64,000 nt of DNA from Oscillospiraceae bacterium (GTDB lineage Bacteria > Bacillota > Clostridia > Oscillospirales > Ruminococcaceae). A model generated the notes under the pieces. That model was not told the DNA's origin. It was given only the letters and a program-made list of their open reading frames with translations, and ran no database searches. Location of the stretch: the NCBI GenBank assembly GCA_030539275.1, contig JAUNSK010000018.1:22865-86864 (forward strand). Reading direction: 5' to 3'. Shown here in pieces: positions 42,427 to 51,029 of this stretch; positions within the stretch are counted from its first letter, which is position 1; every line of letters begins with the position of its first letter. The position numbers were made by a program, and so were the translations under genes.

Positions 42427-45159
42427 TCAGATTTTTCTGCATTTATTAAGTTCGTTATAGAGTAAAACTTTGTCAACAGGCTTGGTGATATGACTGTTCA
42501 TTCCATGAGAAAGTGAGGCTCTGATGTCTTCGTTGAATGCATTTGCAGACAGCGCAATAATATGTACGCTCTTTGCATCATCACGACAAAGGCTGCGAAT
42601 CTTATCTGATGCCTCATAGCCGTCCATCTCAGGCATTCTTATGTCCATAAGTATCGAACTGTAGTAATAAAGTTCAGACTGTTCAAACATTTCACATGCC
42701 TGTCTTCCGTTGTCTGCAAAAACATAACTGCAGCCGGTGGGAATGAGAAGATGTCTGATTATAGCTCTGTTTATTTCATTGTCCTCTGCTATAAGGATAT
42801 GAAGACCGCTCAGATCAGGGATCTGAGCGACAGAAACTGATGACTTACTGCCTGGCTGTGTATTTTTAGAAGTGTCACTGACAGTACAGCGTTCAAATGA
42901 AAGTTCAAACCAGAACAGGCTTCCCTGGTCCGGTATACTCGCAGCACGCAGCTTTGAACCCATCTGTTTTATAAGGCCCTCCGATATGGCAAGTCCGAGA
43001 CCCGTACCGGGAATGCTCGAATGAGTATACTGTGCTCCGCGTTCGAACGGCTTGAATATATCCTCAAGCTGTGCCTCAGGTATACCAATACCGGTATCGG
43101 AAACTTCAAATCTTACAGAAATCCTGTCAGCAGCAGTATCAAGAACTGATACAATGAACTTTACAGTTCCGTTTGTTTTGTTATACTTGACGGCATTTGA
43201 GATCAGGTTAATGATAACCTCCTTGAGTCTGAGTTCATCGCCGATGACAAATGTCTGAGAATCAATACCGCATTGTGTTATCAGCCGTACTTTATTTTTA
43301 ACTGCTATCTGCTGATATACAGTATCTATCATCATTACTGTTTTTTTGAGATCAAACGGCTTGGTTTCAATTACTGTTTTACCTGAATTTATCCTTGAAA
43401 TATCAAGGACACTGTTAATGAGTGAAATAAGATGTTCGCTTGAGGTATGTATCTTGTCCGCGCAGTCTCTTACAGTTTCAATGTCATCAAGGCTTGCCAG
43501 CTGCATTTCATTAAGACCTATAATTGCAGAGACAGGTGTTCGCAGTTCATGTGAAATGTTTGAAAGAAAATTCTGTTTTGCATTGACGGCTCTGATAAGT
43601 TCAACATTCTTCCTGCGGATTATAACAGTAAATACTGTCATAAGCACTGCAAATACAAAAATGACAGCTATAACCGAAATAATAACTGTAAACATCAAAG
43701 GATTTGATCTAATCATATCAAGAGGTCCGAGTGACGGTTTGAATGAATCTGTTGAATATATACTAATGATATCATTTTGTGAAATGCAGCTGAGGGTCTT
43801 GTTGAGGATAGAAACAAGCAGGATGTCACATTGTCCGCTGATTCCTATTGCATAGTTATTTGTATATTCGTAGCTCTGGATAAAGGATAATGAATGGTAT
43901 CTCGGAAGGGATGAATATGCAACTCTGACAAATTCACTGCAGTACGATGCGTCCGCCTCACTTTTAAATACCATATCAATGCAGGATTTGTCATCTTTGC
44001 AGTATAAAAGCTCTATATCATTTCTCTTACTGAGCTCAAATGCAAGAAATGAATTTTCAACTACTGCAATTTTCCGGATATTATTGTTGTTTGTTTTCCT
44101 GACCAGATATACCGGGGAATTTAAAAATGTGTTAGTGAGACGCATATCGTTGTTTTTCGCCCACATGTAATCGTGATTTACAGTTAATATAATGTCAGCG
44201 TCCGAAGATGAAATTTTGTCAGAATCAGCCGTTTCTTTGCATACTGTAAACTCAAGTCCTGTAAGCTCAGAAATTTTGTCGAGCAGTTTTTCTTCTCTTG
44301 TAGTCTGGCACGAATTACAGACGTCGCAAGCATCGATATGTGCGCAGATAGTTTTATGAGAACTGATAAATGACTTTTCCTGCGCTGTGAATGAAGGGTA
44401 AACTCCTGCGTTTTGTGTTCCGTACTTTTTATCAAAGTTATCATATATATCGGGATTGTTCTGAATGATCTCATCCATTGCATAGTCAAGCTTATTCATA
44501 AGATCACTTCTGGATGAATCACAAACTATATATGAATATGTGTCAGAAAGATAAAGCAATATTCTGCAATTGTTTATGCACTGATATGAATCGACTATCT
44601 CAGAGTCGATCTCGCCATTTCTGAGTGCCTTGTCAACATCAGCAGTTGTATCATATTCATAGTACTCAACGCTGCAGCCGTTTGAGGATAGTATTTCTCT
44701 GAGACTTTCAGCACAGATATCAGATCTTGCATAGCCTATTTTCATTCCTGAATAGTTTTCAAAATCATTAAAGCAATATTTCGAATCAACACCTGTAACA
44801 AGAACAGGTGTTCCTTTTATAATATAGTTTTTTGAGTACAGACATGACGAGACACGTCCCGATGTTTTCTGTATAGGTGTAAACAGGTCAATTTCACCGG
44901 ATCTCAGTTTTTCAATGCATGTATCGATCGAAACTTTTTCAAACCTGTAATTCCAGCCTGTATACATTGCGATTTCCTTCAGATATTCACAGCCTGTTCC
45001 GTAATACTCACCGTTCTTATCTGTAGAAATAAAGTTCTGAAGATCAAGGTATCCGACAGTTATCGTATTGTTATCCTCACATACGGCAGTTATTGATAAG
45101 TCTGAAGAGAGAATTGAAATAATAAAAATAAGGATAAATATAAATTTCAGGTGCTTCAT
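42427..45159 (-). CDS. Hybrid histidine kinase with tandem solute-binding sensor domains
   Basis: The 910 residues contain a signal/anchor segment, two type 3 solute-binding domains outside the cell (about 33-255 and 265-480), a membrane helix (about 495-520), HisKA with phosphorylated His in NISHELRTP, an HATPase domain (NLISNAVKYN, DTGIGI, GTGLGL) and a C-terminal receiver (LIAEDNEIN, Asp in ILMDIRMPEMDG). A Cys-rich patch (CAHIDACDVCNSC, encoded about 44306-44346) opens the second sensor domain. The ligand may be an amino acid or other small solute. AGGAG precedes the ATG. No output regulator is fused or adjacent. Confidence 0.92.
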   Translation of the reverse strand: MKHLKFIFILIFIISILSSDLSITAVCEDNNTITVGYLDLQNFISTDKNGEYYGTGCEYLKEIAMYTGWNYRFEKVSIDTCIEKLRSGEIDLFTPIQKTSGRVSSCLYSKNYIIKGTPVLVTGVDSKYCFNDFENYSGMKIGYARSDICAESLREILSSNGCSVEYYEYDTTADVDKALRNGEIDSEIVDSYQCINNCRILLYLSDTYSYIVCDSSRSDLMNKLDYAMDEIIQNNPDIYDNFDKKYGTQNAGVYPSFTAQEKSFISSHKTICAHIDACDVCNSCQTTREEKLLDKISELTGLEFTVCKETADSDKISSSDADIILTVNHDYMWAKNNDMRLTNTFLNSPVYLVRKTNNNNIRKIAVVENSFLAFELSKRNDIELLYCKDDKSCIDMVFKSEADASYCSEFVRVAYSSLPRYHSLSFIQSYEYTNNYAIGISGQCDILLVSILNKTLSCISQNDIISIYSTDSFKPSLGPLDMIRSNPLMFTVIISVIAVIFVFAVLMTVFTVIIRRKNVELIRAVNAKQNFLSNISHELRTPVSAIIGLNEMQLASLDDIETVRDCADKIHTSSEHLISLINSVLDISRINSGKTVIETKPFDLKKTVMMIDTVYQQIAVKNKVRLITQCGIDSQTFVIGDELRLKEVIINLISNAVKYNKTNGTVKFIVSVLDTAADRISVRFEVSDTGIGIPEAQLEDIFKPFERGAQYTHSSIPGTGLGLAISEGLIKQMGSKLRAASIPDQGSLFWFELSFERCTVSDTSKNTQPGSKSSVSVAQIPDLSGLHILIAEDNEINRAIIRHLLIPTGCSYVFADNGRQACEMFEQSELYYYSSILMDIRMPEMDGYEASDKIRSLCRDDAKSVHIIALSANAFNEDIRASLSHGMNSHITKPVDKVLLYNELNKCRKI

Positions 45160-45187
45160 ATTTATCTCCTGTTTATTTTAGTATAAA

Positions 45188-45209
45188 AGCCGATACAGAT
45201 GTACCGGCT
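45188..45209 (-). terminator. Terminator after the GGDEF gene
   Basis: A 9-bp stem with one G-U pair (AGCCGGTAC with GTATCGGCT on the minus strand) and a 4-nt loop is followed by TTTTA. Confidence 0.65.
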
Positions 45210-45214
45210 AAAGT

Positions 45215-47527
45215 TTATTTAAAAATATTTTTGTTTTTTCTTTTCTTGTCAATATAAAGTTTTTTGTCTGCTTCATTCATTATTTTAGTAAGGTCAGTGT
45301 TTTTGCCGCAGATAAATTCGTGAACACCTATACTAAGGTTAATAAGATATGGCTTGTCATTCGTCCGGTTGATCCTGCTGCAGATGTTTTCAAGCCTCTC
45401 CATGAATATCTCTTTGAAATTGATCTCATGTGTAAGTGCAAAAGCTGCAAATTCGTCACCGCCGAATCTTGCAATAATGTCATTGCTTCTGACACATTCT
45501 CTGAGAATTTCAGAGGATTTTTTAATTGCATAGTCTCCTTCATCGTGTCCGAAATTGTCATTTATGAGTTTAAGATTATCCATGTCAGCATATACGATAA
45601 CGGCGCATCTGCCGCTGTTGCGTTTGATTGCTGCATTGACGTTTTCAATAAAGCCTCTTCTGTTGTAAACGCCTGTAAGTTCGTCAGACTTTGAGATCTG
45701 GGACAGCATCTGATTGTTGGTTTTGATTTTATTGAGGCTGTCGATAAGGTGAGACTGGATAAGCTTCTGGTCCTCAAGCAAGCCTTTGAGCTTGATAGCA
45801 TATGAAAGCTGGGAAGTGATCAGCGAGTTGTAAAATATGTAGTCATCTGTATCAATATCACACAGAAGAAGTCCGTAATTTTCATCGTTGAAGAAAAGGG
45901 GAGAGGCAATAAATGTGAATCGTTCTTCAGGAAGAAATTGATTACGGAAAAGGTCCTGAGCGCTTATTTTTCTTGCTTCAGGAGGCGGCGTTTTAAATTC
46001 ATCTCCTATATGGTAAGAGTGCAGTATTTCTGATTCAGGCTGAACCCAGTCATGTCTTGATTCTGACATAACCGGTGTCTCATGAATAAAAATATAGCTG
46101 CTTTTTATATTGAGACTTCTGAACTTATGCATGACATTCAGATAACTCTGGTCGCTTGAATCAGTGTTTGAAAGCATGTTGTTCATAATAGAGTTCGTTG
46201 CATGAACATTATCCTTGATCTCTTCCTTGCACATATTGTTCTCGTTCTGCTTGAAACTGAGCACGTCCTTGTAAAATGTAAAGAACAGCTTATAAATATC
46301 ATCTTTTTTCTCAGGCGGATCAGCTATGGAAATCGCCTTATCACAGATATTCTGCAGAAGGGAATTAAATATGTCAGTTGAAACACAGTTGAGAATACTG
46401 TATCTGAGAAGAGTGTTGAACTTAAAAATAAAGAGATTTTTGTCAAGCTGCGTTTGCGGATTTCCTGCCTGTTTGAGAAGAATAAATGTGAACTTGAGAA
46501 ACAGGCTGATAATTCGTTTGTTTCTCGTATAGCTCTCATTTCTGCAGACAGAACATATTGTGGAATTGATTACATTTACAAAAGTCTCCGGATTAGTATT
46601 TTTATCATTTATCAGTTTGCTTATTACTTCATTGGCAGCGTGTTCATCTGATACACAGCCGCATGAATCGCGTGTTACGAGTTTTGTATCAACTGTTACA
46701 TCATCAAGCTGGCCGTTTTCAATCAGATTGATGCATGCCTCTACTGCATATGATCCGAGTTCTCTTGAACTTGCATGTATTGTTGTGAGCGGAGGCTTCA
46801 TTTTTGTGGATCCGGGAATATCATCAAATCCTGTAACAAGTATGTCCCTGCCTATTTCAAGACCGCTTCGTTCTATTTCTGCATATCCGGCAACAGCCAT
46901 AAGGTCACTTGCAAAGCATATTGCATCGAGTCGTCCTTTGTTTCTGCTTATGAGTTCAGCAACAGCACCATTGCAGTATTCCGTAAAGTCGCCTTCAACT
47001 ATCAGATCAGGATTGAAAGTCAGTCCGCACTTTTCTATTGCACGTTTGTATACGTTGAGACGTGTCAGAGATTCTGCGTTTGTAGAAGGTCCTCCGACAA
47101 ATCCGATATATTTTCTGTTATGATGTTTAACAAGATGTTCAACCTCAAGCTCAATACTGTTTGAATTAAAGGATACACATGGACAGTTTTTTATTTTTTC
47201 AGATATTGTGATGATCGGAGTATCTTTGAAAGAGTTGATTATCGCAGCTGTTACATCACGTTTGACATAGCGGCTCATAACAGCTGTTTCTATAATGACT
47301 GCATCAAAACTGTCATGACCTGCATATGAAAACATACTGTTATACTGATACTGATATTTCTTATTCATAAGATCATGCTGTACTGTGTCAATGTATCTTA
47401 CCGGAAAAATTACAAGGTTAACATTTAGTTTCTGAGCTGCCTGTGTTACACCAAGCATGACTTCTTTGGAATAATCGTTTTCCAACGGACCGATATATAG
47501 CGCTATAGTATAACGTTTCCCCAACAC
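45215..47527 (-). CDS. Diguanylate cyclase with LacI-like ligand-binding domain
   Basis: The N-terminal 285 residues resemble the ligand-binding half of LacI/GalR regulators (IALYIGPLENDYSKEVMLGV, ICFASDLMAVAGYAEIERSG, VTGFDDIPG) but lack the DNA-binding helices. A middle region (about 300-590) resembles a helical plus GAF-like segment. The C-terminal GGDEF domain is intact (RFGGDEF) and has the inhibitory I-site RSND just before it. It should make cyclic di-GMP in the cytosol under control of an imported sugar-like ligand. No signal peptide is present. GTG start at 47527 follows GGGGTG. It is upstream of the hybrid kinase but separated by a terminator. Confidence 0.9.
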   Translation of the reverse strand: MLGKRYTIALYIGPLENDYSKEVMLGVTQAAQKLNVNLVIFPVRYIDTVQHDLMNKKYQYQYNSMFSYAGHDSFDAVIIETAVMSRYVKRDVTAAIINSFKDTPIITISEKIKNCPCVSFNSNSIELEVEHLVKHHNRKYIGFVGGPSTNAESLTRLNVYKRAIEKCGLTFNPDLIVEGDFTEYCNGAVAELISRNKGRLDAICFASDLMAVAGYAEIERSGLEIGRDILVTGFDDIPGSTKMKPPLTTIHASSRELGSYAVEACINLIENGQLDDVTVDTKLVTRDSCGCVSDEHAANEVISKLINDKNTNPETFVNVINSTICSVCRNESYTRNKRIISLFLKFTFILLKQAGNPQTQLDKNLFIFKFNTLLRYSILNCVSTDIFNSLLQNICDKAISIADPPEKKDDIYKLFFTFYKDVLSFKQNENNMCKEEIKDNVHATNSIMNNMLSNTDSSDQSYLNVMHKFRSLNIKSSYIFIHETPVMSESRHDWVQPESEILHSYHIGDEFKTPPPEARKISAQDLFRNQFLPEERFTFIASPLFFNDENYGLLLCDIDTDDYIFYNSLITSQLSYAIKLKGLLEDQKLIQSHLIDSLNKIKTNNQMLSQISKSDELTGVYNRRGFIENVNAAIKRNSGRCAVIVYADMDNLKLINDNFGHDEGDYAIKKSSEILRECVRSNDIIARFGGDEFAAFALTHEINFKEIFMERLENICSRINRTNDKPYLINLSIGVHEFICGKNTDLTKIMNEADKKLYIDKKRKNKNIFK

Positions 47528-47614
47528 CTAAAATCACCCCAAAACTTTGTGTGTTTAATAAATAAATGTAAAATATATTTGTATGATTTGACAGTATAAA
47601 AATCTATAATATTT

Positions 47615-47643
47615 ATTTTACTGTATTTCGTAGTAAAAATCAA
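47615..47643 (-). promoter_or_regulatory. GGDEF gene promoter containing an inverted repeat
   Basis: On the minus strand TTGATT (complement of 47638-47643) and TAAAAT (47615-47620) are 17 bp apart. TTTTACT (47616-47622) and AGTAAAA (47632-47638) form a perfect 7-bp inverted repeat filling the promoter, a candidate operator. Confidence 0.5.
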
Positions 47644-47715
47644 GTCTGTAATATATTTTTTTTATTAATAATTACAGAAGAAAGTTCGTTTTCTATGCTT
47701 TATTTGATATATAAA

Positions 47716-47753
47716 GGCAGGGCATACGCAACTGAAAACAATTCCGTATGCCC
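47716..47753 (-). terminator. Hairpin after the GH9 gene
   Basis: A perfect 11-bp stem (47716-47726 with 47743-47753) lies just after the GH9 stop codon. The tail on the minus strand is CCTTTATAT, a modest T run. Confidence 0.65.
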
Positions 47754-47759
47754 TGGTGA

Positions 47760-50435
47760 TCATAGTTTTTTTCCGCTTATTACAGTGCTGCCGTTAAGTA
47801 TTGCAATATGCTCGGCGTTGCCCGATGAGAAGTCATTTGACAGATCAAAATCCGTCCAGTCTGATTTTGTGATCCTTATCTGGAGTTCAAGGTATGCTCC
47901 GTTATCAAGAGAGGATTTTGAAGAAGATGAGATAGTGCATACAGTGTCAGCTGTTTTTTCAGATGAACTTACTGTGCCGAAATCAGCTTTAATATCTTTG
48001 ATCTGTTCATATGAATCACCTTTTACAAGTGATGCACAGTCACATGAGAAGACAAGTGAATCTGTTGATGCACCGTCAGCTGTAAAATAGTATAATTCTG
48101 AAAGCTCACTCAGAGGTATGCTGTCAGATCCGGTGTTTGTTACTCTGAGGGTAAAGCCTATTGTATTTTTTCCTGTCGAAGACTGTGAAATTTCGGTTTT
48201 GATGCCGTCCTTTTCGCAGGAGGTCTTCTTGTTGTCATTTTTTACAGTATCGGTTTTTTTAGTTACAGCAGTTGTAGTTTTGCTCTTGTCCTGCTGTGAA
48301 TCATCAGATTTTTTAACTGTACCTGCTTTGCCGTCAGGCTCACTTCCATAAACAAGAGTATCACCGTCGTAGAGTGCGAAGTGAACAGCCTCACCAAGGG
48401 AATTGCCGCTTGTTCCTTTTACGTCTGCGTATGAAAAATCATTGTCAGGATCCCAGGTTCCGCCGTTGTTCTTTATTCTGAACTGGACTTCCTTCTTATA
48501 TGCATCCTGTCCTCCCGGATATATCATAACACCGGAAAAATCAATACTTACACAGTAAATATGATCATCCCTGTCCCACTCCATAAGTGATGCAGGGGCT
48601 TTATCCTGTGAATAGTTGACACTTACTTCAATATCATCAGCGCTCTGACCTGCTTCATATACCTCTGACAGATCGATGAAATATCTCAGCTCAAGATCAT
48701 CAGTAACTCTGGCAGGCCATGCAGTCTGGTTGTATACAACAGCCTTGATCTCAGTAAAGTCAGCACCCTGAGCATTTTCAGAAGCATTTACATAAAGTTC
48801 ATTTTCAGTAATATCCTCAACCGCACCGAAGTTTACAAGTGTCTGACCCTTATACCTGCTGTAGAGCTTTGCAAGTGCTCCTGTAAAGCCTGCATTATAG
48901 TCACATGCTACTTCGTTTGTCGTGTAGTTTGTAATAACATCATCATAAGCTCCTGTACTGTCAGGTCCGCCGACAAGTGCACCGTACAGAGTATGTCTTT
49001 CCTGCATAGGTTCGCTCATACTGTTTGCCCATGAGCCATGTGCGGTTCTGTGGTGCGGACTTACCGGTGGATTTTCACCGAAGCCTACCACAAAGCTTCT
49101 GCCTGAGCTTCCGAGAGCATAGTTTACCTGTGATACAGCAAAATCCCAGTATGAGTCTTTCTTGTCCTTGCTGCATAACTTGCTCTGTGAATAGACAGCC
49201 GCAATATATGCTTCTGTTGTTGCATATCTGAGTGAACCCCACTGATCAAGCCATGCAAGACCGTCAGGTGTATACGTGATCTTTTCTCCGCCAAAGCCTG
49301 TGGTCCAGTAATCTATGTTGTTTTCAATTACTTTACTGTACTTTTCATCACCTGTTTCAAGTGCGAGAAGCAGGCATCCGCCTATGTAGACATCATCCCA
49401 GCACTGGGTCCATTTGATATTGCCTGATGCCTTGGCGCTGTACTCCTGTGCTTTTTTCAGATAATCCTTGTCATCGGTTGCCTTATAGAGCCATACTCCT
49501 GCCCAGGCAAGTTCATCATAAAATCCGCTCCATGAATCATAGAATCCGTTAGCTTCTGTATATCCTTCATCACTTTTTGTGCTCTCTGCAAACTCATAAA
49601 GCTGTTTTGCATGCTTAAGACATTCTTTTGAGTAGTCCTTATCGCTGTCTTTAAATACCACACTGCAGGAAGCAAGTGCTGCTGCAGCTTCAGCACTTAC
49701 AGCAGAGCCGGGATTGTCCTTGTCTACCTTATATGCAGGTCTGTCCATCTGCATTACTTCTGCAGGACCCCACCAGGCATGGTCAAGACTTCCGCTTCCA
49801 ACCTGGTAATAGTAAACGTTATCTTCCGGATGACATTTTATAAGATAATCATTTACCCATCTGATATTGTCCATTATGTAATCAAGCTGTCCGCTTTCGT
49901 CGTAGCTGTCCTTGTCCTCACATACACTCCAGGCAAGCATTGCAGCGGTATATGCCATAGGCAGATTAAATTTTGCATTGTCTCCGGCATCATAAAAACC
50001 GCCTGTCAGGTCAAGACCTGCGTCTGAACCGTCGCTGAGCCCGGAATCTCCGCGCCAGTTGCAGCGTGTCTGCTCAGGAAGATCACCGGAGCGCTGCAAA
50101 TCATAAAACAGAATTGATTTCTGAAGTGCCTCACCGTAATTATAGTCTCCGGTACCTTTTGTACCCTCATATTCAGTAGAGTTTTCACTCAGACTGCCTG
50201 TTTTAAGTGACGTATTTGTTTTCCGGTCCACTGTTTTTTTGTCCTCAGCTGTTGTTGTTTCATCAGTTACAGCTGTAGTCTCAGATACAGCAGAGTCAGT
50301 AGATACAACATGTGTATCATCTTTTTTTCCGCTTTCGATACATATTACTGTTATAACAGAACCTAATATAACGATAACTGCAAGTGAAATGAGAAATTCC
50401 CGCAGTTTACCGCTGCTATATTTTTTTTCTTTCAA
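47760..50435 (-). CDS. Membrane-anchored GH9 cellulase with CBM3c and CBM3 modules
   Basis: An uncleaved-looking N-terminal membrane helix ([19 protein letters not shown], about 14-32) and a Thr/Ser-rich linker lead to a GH9 domain (about 95-535): [15 protein letters not shown] has the catalytic Asp pair, [11 protein letters not shown] the conserved His, and [12 protein letters not shown] the acid Glu. A CBM3c-type module follows (about 550-705), the combination typical of processive endoglucanases. After a charged linker a second CBM3-like domain ends the protein (about 745-891). There is no dockerin, unlike the other glycoside hydrolases here. Start codon TTG at 50435. Substrate: cellulose. 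Confidence 0.92.
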   Translation of the reverse strand: MKEKKYSSGKLREFLISLAVIVILGSVITVICIESGKKDDTHVVSTDSAVSETTAVTDETTTAEDKKTVDRKTNTSLKTGSLSENSTEYEGTKGTGDYNYGEALQKSILFYDLQRSGDLPEQTRCNWRGDSGLSDGSDAGLDLTGGFYDAGDNAKFNLPMAYTAAMLAWSVCEDKDSYDESGQLDYIMDNIRWVNDYLIKCHPEDNVYYYQVGSGSLDHAWWGPAEVMQMDRPAYKVDKDNPGSAVSAEAAAALASCSVVFKDSDKDYSKECLKHAKQLYEFAESTKSDEGYTEANGFYDSWSGFYDELAWAGVWLYKATDDKDYLKKAQEYSAKASGNIKWTQCWDDVYIGGCLLLALETGDEKYSKVIENNIDYWTTGFGGEKITYTPDGLAWLDQWGSLRYATTEAYIAAVYSQSKLCSKDKKDSYWDFAVSQVNYALGSSGRSFVVGFGENPPVSPHHRTAHGSWANSMSEPMQERHTLYGALVGGPDSTGAYDDVITNYTTNEVACDYNAGFTGALAKLYSRYKGQTLVNFGAVEDITENELYVNASENAQGADFTEIKAVVYNQTAWPARVTDDLELRYFIDLSEVYEAGQSADDIEVSVNYSQDKAPASLMEWDRDDHIYCVSIDFSGVMIYPGGQDAYKKEVQFRIKNNGGTWDPDNDFSYADVKGTSGNSLGEAVHFALYDGDTLVYGSEPDGKAGTVKKSDDSQQDKSKTTTAVTKKTDTVKNDNKKTSCEKDGIKTEISQSSTGKNTIGFTLRVTNTGSDSIPLSELSELYYFTADGASTDSLVFSCDCASLVKGDSYEQIKDIKADFGTVSSSEKTADTVCTISSSSKSSLDNGAYLELQIRITKSDWTDFDLSNDFSSGNAEHIAILNGSTVISGKKL

Positions 50436-50470
50436 TCAGATAACACCATCCTTATGTATTTATAGATTTA

Positions 50471-50500
50471 ATTGTATCATATAATTTCATATTTTTTCAA
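50471..50500 (-). promoter_or_regulatory. GH9 gene promoter
   Basis: On the minus strand TTGAAA (complement of 50495-50500) and TACAAT (50471-50476) are 18 bp apart. Confidence 0.55.
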
Positions 50501-50679
50501 TAAATGAAATCAAAATCATATGATTAGCTGTATTTGCGGGATTTATTTAAATATATTTGGTCAAAAACAAATAAGTTATATTTTTTTATAATCTCATCGT
50601 TTATGATAATACTATTGTAAGGATGTAAAATATCTTAAACATCCATAAATAATAAAATCAAGCTTAACGGAGGTAATAA

Positions 50680-50883
50680 ATGAGTAAATCTGAACGCTCC
50701 GGACCGGATAACAAAAAAAAACAGGATTTTGATGAAATGTTCGAGGATTACTGTACTTCATACTCGGCATGTGAGTGTACCGGACTGATACCGGCAGGTG
50801 CAGACCTTACTGAGGAAGAATTTGAGAACTACGAAGATATTTTTCGGTTTTGTGTTCCGGGTACTGATGACGAAAGAAAATAG
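50680..50883 (+). CDS. 67-residue acidic protein of unknown function
   Basis: ATG 50680 is preceded by a strong ribosome site (GGAGGT at about 6 bp) and the frame is followed by a hairpin terminator, so expression is likely. The product is small, soluble and acidic, with Lys/Asp/Glu-rich ends and four Cys (in YCTSYSACECTG and FCVPG). No family recognised. It lies alone between the divergent GH9 gene and the convergent GH26 gene. Confidence 0.6.
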   Translation: MSKSERSGPDNKKKQDFDEMFEDYCTSYSACECTGLIPAGADLTEEEFENYEDIFRFCVPGTDDERK

Positions 50884-50964
50884 GTTGCTGTATTGCCGGC
50901 TGAGCGGAAAATAATTTCAGCGGCCGGTGAACTGTAACTTAAGTTGTGGCATCAGCACAGTAAA

Positions 50965-51016
50965 CGGGCCGTATCAATAGACTTTATTTAAAAAAAGTGT
51001 TGATACAGCCCGTTTT
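50965..51016 (+). terminator. Terminator after the 67-residue gene
   Basis: CGGGC-C-GTATCAA (50965-50977) pairs with TTGATAC-A-GCCCG (51000-51012), one mismatch, followed by TTTTATTA. The arms resemble those of the hairpin at 27734-27774. Confidence 0.75.
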
Positions 51017-51029
51017 ATTATGTAATTAT

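Noticed and set aside
45188-45209. Operator of the hybrid kinase
   Set aside because: The inverted repeat is followed by T residues on the transcribed strand and fits a terminator of the GGDEF gene better.
46560-47123. 187-codon frame on the plus strand
   Set aside because: It lies entirely opposite the GGDEF gene, has no ribosome site and gives a low-complexity product.
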